A stretch of DNA of 64,000 nt from Clostridium drakei (GCF_000633595.2 NZ_JIBU02000008.1:124001-188000), one strand, 5' to 3'; shown: positions 27,847 through 36,675, counted from the stretch's first letter. The notes: generated from the sequence alone by a model not told the origin. A program made the numbers and translations.

Positions 27847-28152
27847 ATGGTAACTTTATTAAAAACTATCTTTGGTGATATATTTTTTGCAGCAATTATT
27901 GCAGGACTTATTACTTATGTTGGAATTAATTATTTTATAAGGATTATGAACAGAATAGGTATTGTACCTATAATGTCTTATTCAGGATTATTCAAAATGT
28001 TTAAAGTAATTTTCGTTATTTGCATCGCAATAACATTATTTAATAGCTGCCAAGATTACACAAAACATAAAAAAGAAACTTCCCAAATAGAAAGTAATTA
28101 TAAAGTAAATCAAGCCAATTGCCAAAATTCAAATGTTAATATTATTATCTAA
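27847..28152 (+). CDS. Small membrane protein (101 aa)
   Basis: ATG at 27847 follows ATGGGGGAATTTACAA. Two membrane segments (FFAAIIAGLITYVGINYF and FKVIFVICIAITLF) are followed by a polar tail with NSCQDYTKHKKE. The family is not recognised. It is 116 bases after the XRE gene and is followed by a strong terminator. It may be cargo controlled with the XRE gene. Confidence 0.6.
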   Translation: MVTLLKTIFGDIFFAAIIAGLITYVGINYFIRIMNRIGIVPIMSYSGLFKMFKVIFVICIAITLFNSCQDYTKHKKETSQIESNYKVNQANCQNSNVNIII

Positions 28153-28172
28153 GTCGATAACAACAGATTAAA

Positions 28173-28217
28173 AATGCTAAAGACAATCTATAGGGGGTTG
28201 TCTTTAGCATTTTTTTC
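28173..28217 (+). terminator. Strong terminator
   Basis: AATGCTAAAGACAA and TTGTCTTTAGCATT form a perfect 14-bp stem followed by TTTTTTC. Confidence 0.9.
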
Positions 28218-28320
28218 AATAATATGCATCTTGTTTAATATTTATAAAAGGAAAAGAATAGCAAAAACGAAGGTTTTCCTTGAAAATCAATGGGTTTGCG
28301 AAAAAAATACACCTTAAATT

Positions 28321-28367
28321 TTGGGGCATATTTTATATAGATATACCCCAAAAATTGGGGTATATCT
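28321..28367. repeat. CCCCAA inverted repeat near the RepL-like gene
   Basis: AGATATACCCCAA (28339-28351) and TTGGGGTATATCT (28355-28367) form a perfect 13-bp inverted repeat directly after the RepL-like gene's stop. A third copy of the motif, TTTTGGGGCATAT, lies at about 28318-28330, so the sequence can form alternative hairpins. On the minus strand it could be a terminator; repeated binding sites for a replication protein are another possibility. Confidence 0.6.
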
Positions 28368-28375
28368 AAAATAAG

Positions 28376-28918
28376 TTACTTGAATGAATCTAGTTTAATA
28401 TGAAACATAGAAAGAAGAGTTGTATCAATTCTATTGCCTTGATAAGCAATTCTTGGATCAAGATAGTAATTCACACTTTTTCTAACCTTAACAGAAGCAA
28501 ATACGCCTTTTTTAATTAAAGCAGCCATGTGTTTGTCCACTGCATTCTGTCTAATTCCAAGTATTTTTTCTAGGTCTTTTTTTATCACAGGAGTACCATC
28601 AGTATTAGTAATAAGATTATTCTCATAAGTTATATGCTGAGATAAAATAAATATAATACCTATTTCAGTAACAGAAAGACCATGCACTTTTCTAATTTGC
28701 TCAAGGTAAGACTTGAAATTTTTATTAAAGTACTTTTCTGGTTGCCACAAAGGTCTATCATCACCTTTGACAGAAATGGTGACAGGAGGAACCTCTAGCC
28801 CCTCTTTTTCCATTTTCTTTTTTTCTTCTAAAACAGCATTGGCAAGCCTATTGTGGACGGCAATAGCGTTCCTTTTTTTCTCCATGCCAAGTTCAGCACT
28901 AGTTTTCTTTTTCATCAT
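28376..28918 (-). CDS. RepL-like winged-helix replication or DNA-binding protein (180 aa)
   Basis: The start MMKKKTSAEL follows AAGGATGGTGCTG on the minus strand. A longer frame to 28987 lies inside the upstream gene and is not favoured. After a charged N-terminal part, residues ~75-170 read as a winged helix (LSVTEIGIIFILSQHI, KKDLEKILGIRQNAVDKHMA) and end YYLDPRIAYQGNRIDTTLL. That ending resembles the tail of RepL-type plasmid replication proteins. It overlaps the upstream gene by 20 bases. The resemblance is recalled, not computed, and a transcription factor role is also possible. Confidence 0.55.
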   Translation of the reverse strand: MMKKKTSAELGMEKKRNAIAVHNRLANAVLEEKKKMEKEGLEVPPVTISVKGDDRPLWQPEKYFNKNFKSYLEQIRKVHGLSVTEIGIIFILSQHITYENNLITNTDGTPVIKKDLEKILGIRQNAVDKHMAALIKKGVFASVKVRKSVNYYLDPRIAYQGNRIDTTLLSMFHIKLDSFK

Positions 28919-29348
28919 CAGCACCATCCTTAGATAAAGCAAAATAAGATTCCAGCAGTTCGTTAAGAAAAGAAGATATGTTTTCAATACTCCCCTGTTC
29001 TTTCAAATCCTTTAGAATCTTACTATTATGTGTTGTAAAATAGCAGGTCATTCTGATGTGTGTATTCTTATATTTTTGTGAATCATCTTTTGTAGGTCTA
29101 CCTCTCCTATCAGCATTGTAACCGAGGATTGAAAGTTTCTGAATTAGTATTTTTTTCTTATTTACTTGTAAATTCAATTTTCTCTCATGATGATAAAGTT
29201 CTGATTTAGTCATAGAAGAGGTATCTTGTTTTTTTAGTTGGAATATAAGTTCCTTACACTGATTAAGCTCTATCAATTTAGTTTTAATAGAGTTCTGTCT
29301 TAATATTTCTAATCGTTCCTTATAATTGGTTATAGATTTAGTTTTCAT
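28899..29348 (-). CDS. Coiled-coil / ribbon-helix-helix-like protein (149 aa)
   Basis: ATG at 29348 (minus strand) follows TTTGGAGGTGCTAAAA; an in-frame extension to 29432 lies upstream of that ribosome site. The N-terminal half is a lysine-rich helix (KLIELNQCKELIFQLKKQDT). The C-terminal half (HIRMTCYFTTHNSKILKDLK ... SSFLNELLESYF) looks like a strand-helix-helix DNA-binding fold. It overlaps the RepL-like gene, so the two probably form one replication or maintenance operon. Confidence 0.55.
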   Translation of the reverse strand: MKTKSITNYKERLEILRQNSIKTKLIELNQCKELIFQLKKQDTSSMTKSELYHHERKLNLQVNKKKILIQKLSILGYNADRRGRPTKDDSQKYKNTHIRMTCYFTTHNSKILKDLKEQGSIENISSFLNELLESYFALSKDGADDEKEN

Positions 29349-29588
29349 TTTTAGCACCTCCAAAAATTTTCTAATATAATGTTTTTGTGGGGAGACCAAA
29401 AATAATAAAAAAACAGAATTATTTAAGGACATAGGAAAGTGAAAAATAAGCTTATTATTGGGACGACTAAAAAATAATATATTGATCTAAATGTGACTTA
29501 TTTTACAGGCGCTTTTGTGATGGAAACTAATGTATAATATATTATAAAAGCATAATTTCTAAAATAAAGAATAAAGAAGGTATTACAT

Positions 29589-30671
29589 ATGGGTCAAGAA
29601 AGTAATTATTATAAAAAAGATAAAGAAAACTTGAGTAGAGAAAAAATAATAAGTGATAGTCTAAATAAACAGGACATAGGAACTGAAGAATTAGCAGTAG
29701 TCTTAGGAGTTACAGATCGTAGTATTAGGAACATGTTAAAAAAGTTATGTAATAGATATCCAGATTCAATAGAAGAAAAAGATTTTAAAGATGGGAAAGT
29801 ATATTCTTTTAAAGCTTCTTGGAATGGGATTTTAGCAGCTCTATTAACAGCAACAGATCTAGCAAAGTATGATAGTAGAAGAGAGCAAAATACATTGATT
29901 GGTTATTTAGATTTTGTAGAAACTTTAATAGATGGAATTGACCAATATATAGTAGAACAAGATAAAACTATAATAAAAGGACATTCTACGTATCAGCAAG
30001 CTGTTTTAGAGAAAGATTTGTATGATTGCATAATTAAGAGATTAGGTTCAATTGTAAATCAATTAGGAATGTTACCAGCGTCCCTTAGATTTCAAACGTT
30101 AGCTGGAATAAATGAAATATTAAAGTCAGTACCTGTTCACTTAGCCCAACAACATGCAGCATATGCAACGGAGAGATACATACATAAAGCAAAAGTATCT
30201 GATGATGAAAAAGAAAGACTTTTTAAAGAAGACTTAGAAGAATACTTAGTGTCAGTATTAAAACTTAAAATGCAAGGAAAATCAATTAATAAAGAGTTAG
30301 TTGAGGATAATATCTTAGTCAAAGCTCTTTTAAAACAGTATATATTGGGGAACCTTAAAGATCCTAAATTAAAAGGAATAGAAGAATTAATTAGCAAAGG
30401 TCGGAGAAATATATTAGAGCAACAAGAGCTTAAAGAAGTAATGGATAAAGTAGCAAATGTGCTTAATAAAGACAAACCTATAGAACAAATGATGTTAAAT
30501 TGGATTGAGCAAACATTAGTGTTGTTTGAATTGGCAGTAACTAATGGAGATAAAGATAAGGAATTAGGAAAAGAATTGTTACGTCAATCAGTTACGGAAG
30601 AAGCTTTCAGGACATTAGAAAATTTTAATAAAACTGATGATGAAAATAGTATAAATAAATTATTCAGATGA
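29589..30671 (+). CDS. Hypothetical protein with N-terminal HTH (360 aa)
   Basis: The start follows GAAGGTATTACAT. Residues 17-75 contain a helix-turn-helix of the HTH_11 or DeoR-like kind (IGTEELAVVLGVTDRSIRNM, LKKLCNRYPDSI). The remaining ~280 residues are helical and charged with no recognised domain. It is divergent from the RepL-like pair, with a ~240-base gap between. A role as regulator or partitioning/replication partner is possible from position. A terminator follows. Confidence 0.55.
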   Translation: MGQESNYYKKDKENLSREKIISDSLNKQDIGTEELAVVLGVTDRSIRNMLKKLCNRYPDSIEEKDFKDGKVYSFKASWNGILAALLTATDLAKYDSRREQNTLIGYLDFVETLIDGIDQYIVEQDKTIIKGHSTYQQAVLEKDLYDCIIKRLGSIVNQLGMLPASLRFQTLAGINEILKSVPVHLAQQHAAYATERYIHKAKVSDDEKERLFKEDLEEYLVSVLKLKMQGKSINKELVEDNILVKALLKQYILGNLKDPKLKGIEELISKGRRNILEQQELKEVMDKVANVLNKDKPIEQMMLNWIEQTLVLFELAVTNGDKDKELGKELLRQSVTEEAFRTLENFNKTDDENSINKLFR

Positions 30672-30681
30672 TGTAGATTAA

Positions 30682-30704
30682 AAGCCTTTAGTGGCTTTTT
30701 TTCT
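30682..30704 (+). terminator. Terminator
   Basis: AAAGCC and GGCTTT flank a short loop, followed by a run of T. Confidence 0.75.
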
Positions 30705-30834
30705 TGCGGAAAAATAGGGCTAGAGTTCTTTCCTCGCAAATAGTACAGAAGATAATCCATAATAGTAGATACCAAGAGGTTATTACCTGTAAAAGTAAAT
30801 AAAAATTAATCATAAGATTCAGGGAGGAATAAAA

Positions 30835-31737
30835 ATGTCAAAAAGAAAAAATGAGAGTAACAAAAAGTTAAAAATGAAACAGAAGCCAAAGGTTCATAAG
30901 AGAAATACGGAATTTGATGAAACAGAAAATGAAGAAGACTTGGAGGAAGAGCTAGAAGATGAAGAAAGCTTAGAAGAAGATCCAGAGGATGAGGAAGAGC
31001 TAGAAGATGAAGAAGACTTAGAAGAAGATCCAGAGGATGAGGAAGAGCTAGAAGATGAAGAAGACTCAGAAGAAGATCCAGAGGATGAGGAAGAACTAGA
31101 AGATGAAGAAGACTCAGAAGAAGATCCAGAGGATGAGGAAGAGCTAGAAGATGAAGAAGACCTAGAAGAAGATCCAGAGGATGAAGAAAGTACAGAGATA
31201 GAAAACGGTCAAAACAAGAGAAAGAAAAACAAAAAGTATAAACATAAAAAATCAAAGTTTGGCAAAGAAGCAAACGCAGAAAGCGTAGTAGTAAATAAGA
31301 AAAAAACTAAGAATCAAGTTTCAGAGATATCGAAAGAGGTGTTACAAGACTTTGACTCAACACTATATAAGCCAATAAATATTGAAATGCATACAAGAAG
31401 TATTGGAAAAGCTGGTGCTGCATCTATTATAAATTCGCCTAAGAATGGTAAGAGGTTTACAATATCTAAAAAAGTGATGGATAAGATAAATAGTCCTAAA
31501 GCAGTAAAAATATCTATTGGTAAAAACAGAATAGCTATTTTAGCAGAAGAAGAGGATTCAGAAGCATTAAGGTTAGGAAGAATTGGAGCAAAAGGCGTAA
31601 TATATTCAGCTGAATTAGTAAAAATATTAACTGAAAAATTTGATCTGGATTTCTCAAGTAGGATATGTATTACATTTGATAAAGTAAAGTATACAGTAGA
31701 TGGAGATCAGATAGTTGCAGAAATAACAATGAGGTAA
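30835..31737 (+). CDS. Acidic repeat protein with conserved C-terminal domain (300 aa)
   Basis: ATG at 30835 follows CAGGGAGGAATAAAA. A lysine-rich N-terminus (residues 1-25) is followed by a very acidic stretch (~30-122) built from a 16-residue repeat (EEDPEDEEELEDEEDL), a second basic patch (KRKKNKKYKHKKSKFGK), and a ~120-residue C-terminal domain ending VKYTVDGDQIVAEITMR. The acidic part is likely unstructured and may mimic DNA charge. The C-terminal domain is not recognised. It lies directly before the DUF927 gene, so a role in DNA handling together with that protein is plausible but unproven. Confidence 0.6.
   Translation: MSKRKNESNKKLKMKQKPKVHKRNTEFDETENEEDLEEELEDEESLEEDPEDEEELEDEEDLEEDPEDEEELEDEEDSEEDPEDEEELEDEEDSEEDPEDEEELEDEEDLEEDPEDEESTEIENGQNKRKKNKKYKHKKSKFGKEANAESVVVNKKKTKNQVSEISKEVLQDFDSTLYKPINIEMHTRSIGKAGAASIINSPKNGKRFTISKKVMDKINSPKAVKISIGKNRIAILAEEEDSEALRLGRIGAKGVIYSAELVKILTEKFDLDFSSRICITFDKVKYTVDGDQIVAEITMR
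30976..31190 (+). repeat. 48-bp tandem repeat in the acidic protein gene
   Basis: Units begin at 30976, 31024, 31072 and 31120, with a partial fifth at 31168. Each starts GAAGATCCAGAGGATGAGGA and encodes 16 residues. Units differ by only a few bases, so copy number may vary in frame. Confidence 0.9.
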
Positions 31738-31750
31738 AATGTAAAGAATA

Positions 31751-31780
31751 TTCGGGAATGTGCTAGTTCACGTTCCCGAA
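31751..31780 (+). promoter_or_regulatory. Hairpin between acidic protein and DUF927 genes
   Basis: TTCGGGAATGTG pairs with CACGTTCCCGAA (one G-T pair) around CTAGTT. The next ribosome site (AAAAGGGGGTG) lies just after. There is no T-run, so a stability or translation-control element is more likely than a terminator. Confidence 0.55.
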
Positions 31781-31799
31781 TAAAAGGGGGTGTAGTAAA

Positions 31800-33518
31800 A
31801 TGGAAAATCAAACATTTCAGCCTTTTAAGGATGTTGTATTACATGATGAATGTGTATGTACATGGCAAAAGTCACCTAGTGGAAATATAGAATATAGTCG
31901 AGTAGCTGATTTTATAGATGTATCAAAAGTAACTGAGAATTTAGATACAGGAAATATGAGTATAACTTTAATTTACAGTGATTCTACTGCAAATTCTGAG
32001 ACTAAGGAAATAACAGTTGGACTTGCTGAAATTGCTACAAAAGCTAAGATATTAGATTTAGCATCAAAAGGTGTAGATGTTAATGAAAGCAATGTAAAAT
32101 GTGTGATAAAACACATAAGAAACAGAAGAGAAGGTGTAGAGAAAAGCTTTGTACACTCTAATATAGGATTTTTTAATAAAAATGGAGAGTACTATTTCAA
32201 GAGCTACAAGATATTTGGATGTACTAAGGAATTGGATCTATTATCAGACTACATAGGGACATTTTTAATAAAGACTGAAGGTGATGGCAAAAAGTGGTTG
32301 GAATTAGTAAAAAGAGTAGTCGTAGGAAAATACCCTTTAGAACTAGCATTATCAATTGGATTTTCTGCACCAGTTGTAGGATTTATTGCAGGTGATATTG
32401 GTATTGAAAGTCCATTAATTCATATCTATGGTGATAGTACTCAGGGTAAAACAACTGCAGCGATGCTTGCAGTATCAGCCTTTGGATCACCAAATATAAA
32501 AGAAAAAGGTTTAGTAATGACGTGGAATACAACAAGTAATGGAATGCATGGTAGTATTGCAGGTAATACTGGAGTTCCTGTTGTATTTGATGAATCCAGC
32601 ATGGCAAACAAGAAAGATTTTACAAAAGATATTTACTCACTTACAGCAGGTAAGGATAAAATACGAATGAATAAAGAATGTGAAATAAGAGAAGAAAAGA
32701 GCTGGAATACAACAATAATCTCAACAGGAGAACATTCAATTTTCTCAAAGTCTAAAGCTAATACAGGCATGAGAATGCGATTGTTCGAGTTTGGAAACAT
32801 AAGTTGGACAGAGAGTGCAAAACAAGCAGATGAAATAAAAGAAACTATCCTAGCAAACTATGGACATTGTGGTAAGGTTTTTGTAAGGAAACTAATGAGG
32901 TTAGGTAAAGAAAAAATACTAGAAATTCATAAACAATGTAAAACTAGATTAATAGATAAGCTAGATGATTCAGACTTCAGAGATAGAATAGCTGGGAAAC
33001 TAGCAGTAATAATGGTAGCAGCAACAATATTAAAAGAGCAGATGAAAATAAACATTAACATTGAAAAAATAGAAGAGTTAATTATAAAAAATGAAGCGGA
33101 AAACTTTGATGATAAAGATATATCAGAGAAAGCTTATGATATATTAATTCAAGTTGTTGCAAAAAATGCTAGCAAGTTTGAAAAGTATAATGAAAATAGC
33201 AGGTTTAAACCTATTCCTCCATCAGATCGGGAAAGCTGGGGCATAATTGAAACAAAAGGAAAAAGAGACAAGGAAGAAGTAAGGTTAGTAGTAATATCGG
33301 AAATATTTAATAAAATACTAAAGGAGCATGGATTTGATGAACCTAAAATCGTTTTGAAAAAGTGGAAGGAAAAAGGAATGTTGGACTACGAGGCTAACAA
33401 ACTTACAAGAAGAAGGAAAATAGAAGGTATCGACAAAGTGACATGCTATGTAATAAATCTTAAAAAGCCAATTAAAAATAAGGCAGAAAAGAATGAACTA
33501 AAAACTAATACAAAATAG
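31800..33518 (+). CDS. DUF927 helicase-like ATPase, copy 1 (572 aa)
   Basis: The start follows AAAAGGGGGTGTAGTAAA. The core (residues ~110-430) contains IGFSAPVVGFIAGDIGIESP, a Walker A-type GDSTQGKTT and a Walker B-like VPVVFDESSM. This is the signature of DUF927 proteins, P-loop ATPases related to superfamily helicases and found in phages, plasmids and integrative elements, often with primases. No primase gene is seen nearby. The paralogue at 46044 (596 aa) has the same order. In both units it is followed by a long non-coding, repeat-rich stretch and then IntB. Confidence 0.82.
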   Translation: MENQTFQPFKDVVLHDECVCTWQKSPSGNIEYSRVADFIDVSKVTENLDTGNMSITLIYSDSTANSETKEITVGLAEIATKAKILDLASKGVDVNESNVKCVIKHIRNRREGVEKSFVHSNIGFFNKNGEYYFKSYKIFGCTKELDLLSDYIGTFLIKTEGDGKKWLELVKRVVVGKYPLELALSIGFSAPVVGFIAGDIGIESPLIHIYGDSTQGKTTAAMLAVSAFGSPNIKEKGLVMTWNTTSNGMHGSIAGNTGVPVVFDESSMANKKDFTKDIYSLTAGKDKIRMNKECEIREEKSWNTTIISTGEHSIFSKSKANTGMRMRLFEFGNISWTESAKQADEIKETILANYGHCGKVFVRKLMRLGKEKILEIHKQCKTRLIDKLDDSDFRDRIAGKLAVIMVAATILKEQMKININIEKIEELIIKNEAENFDDKDISEKAYDILIQVVAKNASKFEKYNENSRFKPIPPSDRESWGIIETKGKRDKEEVRLVVISEIFNKILKEHGFDEPKIVLKKWKEKGMLDYEANKLTRRRKIEGIDKVTCYVINLKKPIKNKAEKNELKTNTK

Positions 33519-34447
33519 GAGCTGATAGAGATATAAAAAATATGTTGTGCATTTTAGAATTAGGACATGGGTAAGACACAGAAACCCAAGGAGACTCCAC
33601 TAAAAACTTGGAACTACCTCTTGCTAAAACACAAGCAGGGGCAGCACAAATCATTGAAAATCAAGGAATCTAGAAAAAAGTCCAAGTTACCAAGTGAAAA
33701 AATTGGGTGAGATAAAATCTTCTCAAACTAAATCAATAAAAATCTAAAAAACAAAAATGGAAAAAGGGACTATGTGTGTAGACACGAGCAAAATCAAGGC
33801 AGCACACAGTCCCAATTGACACTTCAATTCCTAGTCCAAAAGGGACAGAGACTGAAACTGCATCAAAATAATACTCCTTACAATAAAAGATGCAGTTTCT
33901 AAAGTCAAACAGGAAGAAGCGGCACAAAAGAACGGCTCAAGGTCGGAAAAAGAAAGCTGTCAACAAGCCAGCGAAATGTACTAATCCAATCCAGAAATAG
34001 TTTTGAGGAAAACTCAACTGGAAAGCAATAAGAAACTGACGAAAAGAATCTATTCAACTTCAGGAAAGTGCATGTGAAAGCAGGTTGAAGCAAAGGAAAA
34101 AGAGTAAGATTAAAAAACAACAGGTAATTCTAAATATAAACTGGCTACAAAATCCTTTGTAGAATCAGTAATACCCATTACAAAACTGAATGTTGATGAT
34201 ACAAAAGTTACAATATGTAATACCCATATCAATTAATAGATATATACATTAGTTAAAAATATCAGGGGAATAGGGACTATATTATTAGAACCCAGTAAAA
34301 TCAATGACTAGTAAGTACCTAATGAAATTCTTAGTACCTTAATTGATAGGGAGTCAAGATAAAATATATTGGATTAAAAAGAGTAAATAATAACTTTTCA
34401 GACATATATTATTTCATTGATATAGATAAAAGAAAGGAAGAGATAAG
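33519..34447. other. Structured non-coding region between DUF927 and IntB (copy 1)
   Basis: About 930 bases without a convincing gene. 33560-34120 is richer in G and C than its surroundings and full of dyads: GGGACT..GTGTG with CACACAGTCCC (33766-33813), GAAACTGCATC with GATGCAGTTTC (about 33854-33899), and shorter ones near 34010. The last ~300 bases share motifs with 48190-48500: ATTCAGTAATACCCAT, ACAAAAGTTACAATA, and CTTTTCAGACATATATTATT just before IntB. It is a candidate replication origin, single-strand initiation region or structured RNA, followed by the IntB control region. Confidence 0.45.
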
Positions 34448-35311
34448 ATGATACCTCTAAAGTCAGCAATTAATCAATATGAAGAGTATCTAGTAAATAC
34501 TGAGAAGAGTAAAGAGACAATAATTGGATACAGAAATCAACTTAAAAAGATGGAATCATATCTTCTTGAAAAATTTAACTACCCTCCATATTTACAGGAT
34601 ATAACATTAACTAATCTTGAAGAATATTTAGGCAATCAATTGACTGCTGGGTTAGCACAAGCAAGTAGGAGTAGATGCTACCATATCATAAGAGCATTTT
34701 ATAATTATTGTTATAAGAAGGAGTTAGTTGAAAGAAATATAGCCTTAAGCCTTGAACCAATAAAAGTGAAGAGAAAAGAAAGAACATATTTAACGGAAGA
34801 TGAAGTAGCAGCACTAATAAAAGAAATAGAAAGTGAATTAGTAAAGATAGTAGTAACTTCAATATATTATACAGGTATGAGAATATCAGAATGTACTAAG
34901 CTAAAATTAAAGGATGTAGACCTTGAATCTAAAGTAATTCACGTAATAGAAGGCAAAGGAAATAAAGATAGAAATATTCCAATTAGTGATAAGTTATATG
35001 GAATTCTAGCTGATTATGTTGAAAATAAAAGGTTAAAAGTAGATAGTGATTACTTTTTCTGCAATAAAAGATCAGGTAAAATTTCAACACAGCATGTTAA
35101 TAGACAAATAAATGAGGCGGTGCAAAGACTTAAATGGGACAAACATGTATCAGCACATATATTAAGACATAGCTTTGCATCTAGGTTAGTACAGAAAGGC
35201 GTTAACTTGGTTAGAATTCAAAAGTTATTAGGTCACTCAGATCTTAGAGTAACATCAATATACACACATACAAGTCAAAATGAGTTAAGACAAGCTGTAA
35301 ATGTAATTTAG
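34448..35311 (+). CDS. Tyrosine recombinase IntB, copy 1 (287 aa)
   Basis: The start follows GAAAGGAAGAGATAAG. A core-binding domain (residues ~10-95, including TIIGYRNQLKKMESYLLEKF) precedes a catalytic domain with R145 (GMRISEC), K170 (EGKGNKDR), H237 and R240 (HILRHSF), H263 (GHSDLRVT) and Y272 (IYTHTS). The active set is complete. It is most like the copies at 48503 and 62923 and differs from IntA. All three IntB genes are followed directly by an Acc gene and then lead toward a start-less cassette, so this pair is the best candidate for the cassette-specific recombinase. Confidence 0.9.
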   Translation: MIPLKSAINQYEEYLVNTEKSKETIIGYRNQLKKMESYLLEKFNYPPYLQDITLTNLEEYLGNQLTAGLAQASRSRCYHIIRAFYNYCYKKELVERNIALSLEPIKVKRKERTYLTEDEVAALIKEIESELVKIVVTSIYYTGMRISECTKLKLKDVDLESKVIHVIEGKGNKDRNIPISDKLYGILADYVENKRLKVDSDYFFCNKRSGKISTQHVNRQINEAVQRLKWDKHVSAHILRHSFASRLVQKGVNLVRIQKLLGHSDLRVTSIYTHTSQNELRQAVNVI

Positions 35312-35331
35312 TAGAAGGGAGATCATTTATT

Positions 35332-36084
35332 ATGGGAGAAGCATTAAAGAAAGCAGGCTATGATGATAAAGTAGAATTAATTTTAAAAGGGCTAACAGAG
35401 GGCAAATCAAGAGAAGGATTAGCAAAAGAATTTGGATATAAAAATTATAAAGGCTTAGATATGTACATGAGGAGAAAGAATTGGAGATGGAATTCAAGAA
35501 CCGAAAACTATGAAGAAGAAGCGCCGAAAGCAACCTTTCAAGATAATCTGAATCAAGTAAAAACAATTGGTACAAAAGTAGGTAGAGTAATAGATTTATT
35601 TAATAGTGGAATAGAAGATCCAATGGAAATTGCCAAGAAAGCAGGATTTAGAAATCATATTGAAATGGCAGATTACATGACAAATAAAAATTATGTTTGG
35701 AATGATGAATTAGGTAATTATGTAATGAAAACAGGAAAGTTAGAAGATAAACATGCTAAACCTGTAATAGAGCAAACTTTAGATATAACAGAAGAAGTAG
35801 ATATTAAACAATTCATACCAATTTTAAAGGTACTTCAAAATAATAAGGACAAGATAGTTGAAAATTTAACACCAGAACTACAAATAAATAAAATACCAAC
35901 CTATTTAGTTCCAGGCATTGCAACTATATTATCAGCACAAATGATGAGTAGCTTAAAATCTTTATTAAAAGAATTTTCAAATGAAAAAAATATAACACAG
36001 AGGCAAATATTAGAGGTAGCACTAATAGAATTCTTTAATAAATATGGATATAGCTATAGGGTAAAGGAAATGCTTAATGCTTAG
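35332..36084 (+). CDS. IntB partner protein Acc, copy 1 (250 aa)
   Basis: Starts 20 bases after IntB, after AGAAGGGAGATCATTT. Residues ~15-65 and ~85-130 are two copies of one ~45-residue unit: KGLDMYMRRKNWRWN with EN-Y, and IEMADYMTNKNYVWN with GNY. Each has a helix-turn-helix-like 'LAKEFGYKN' or 'IAKKAGFRN'. The C-terminal ~60 residues (LLKEFSNEKNITQRQILEVA) resemble a ribbon-helix-helix or helical dimer region. I do not recognise a named family. Strict pairing with IntB in all three copies suggests a DNA-binding partner, perhaps a directionality or target-site factor. Confidence 0.65.
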   Translation: MGEALKKAGYDDKVELILKGLTEGKSREGLAKEFGYKNYKGLDMYMRRKNWRWNSRTENYEEEAPKATFQDNLNQVKTIGTKVGRVIDLFNSGIEDPMEIAKKAGFRNHIEMADYMTNKNYVWNDELGNYVMKTGKLEDKHAKPVIEQTLDITEEVDIKQFIPILKVLQNNKDKIVENLTPELQINKIPTYLVPGIATILSAQMMSSLKSLLKEFSNEKNITQRQILEVALIEFFNKYGYSYRVKEMLNA

Positions 36085-36234
36085 GTATGATTGATAAGTA
36101 CTATTTAAAGAAAAAAAGGTATAGTGAAACTACTTGAGTAAATATTAAAGGAAAATCTGCAATATAATTTTATTAACTAGATAGTGCAGTTTATTTGAAA
36201 TCTGGATATAATATATATAAGGATGTGGTTATTA

Positions 36235-36675
36235 ATGAATAATAGGGAGAAATATGAGTATTGGTTAGACATTGCAGAATATGACTTAGAAACAGCTAGA
36301 GCAAATTATGGATCAAATAGATACCTATATGTTGTATTTATGTGTCAGCAAGCAGTAGAGAAAATAGTTAAAGGACTTCATGTACTATACATAGGAGAGG
36401 AAGCTGATAGAACTCATAATATAGCAAGGGTATTTAATAAGATATTTAATAAAGAAGAAAACAGTAAAATTATAATTGATAAAGAATTTGATAACAAGGC
36501 TAAAGAATATATGGATTTCTTTGGAGAGTTACTATATTATTATATAGCAGAAAGGTATCCATCATATAAAGAGAAGTTATCAACAGTTATTTCTAAAGAT
36601 AAAGCAAAGAGTGTATTAGATAAATCAGAGGAGGTGTTTGTATGGTTAAAGTCCCTGAGTCAATACAAAGGATAG
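36235..36675 (+). CDS. HEPN-domain protein of a HEPN/MNT pair (146 aa)
   Basis: ATG at 36235 follows AAGGATGTGGTTATTA. The fold features YWLDIAEYDLETARANYGSN, RYLYVVFMCQQAVEKIVKGL and AERYPSY are typical of HEPN proteins paired with minimal nucleotidyltransferases. In such pairs HEPN is often an RNase toxin and MNT adenylylates and silences it. The usual R-x4-6-H catalytic motif is not obvious here (RTHNIARVF is seen instead), so activity is uncertain. It overlaps the MNT gene by 34 bases. The pair sits in the cargo position between Acc and the cassette. Confidence 0.82.
   Translation: MNNREKYEYWLDIAEYDLETARANYGSNRYLYVVFMCQQAVEKIVKGLHVLYIGEEADRTHNIARVFNKIFNKEENSKIIIDKEFDNKAKEYMDFFGELLYYYIAERYPSYKEKLSTVISKDKAKSVLDKSEEVFVWLKSLSQYKG

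Noticed and set aside
30976-31190. CRISPR-like array
   Set aside because: The 48-bp units are directly adjacent without unique spacers and encode an in-frame acidic repeat.
30806-31273. Minus-strand 155-residue leucine-rich frame with internal repeats
   Set aside because: It is the antisense of the acidic tandem repeat; the repeats in its product come only from that.
33733-34120. Minus-strand short frames in the region after the first DUF927 gene
   Set aside because: They have no ribosome sites and no similarity to the corresponding region of unit 2; the dyads explain the sequence better as non-coding DNA.
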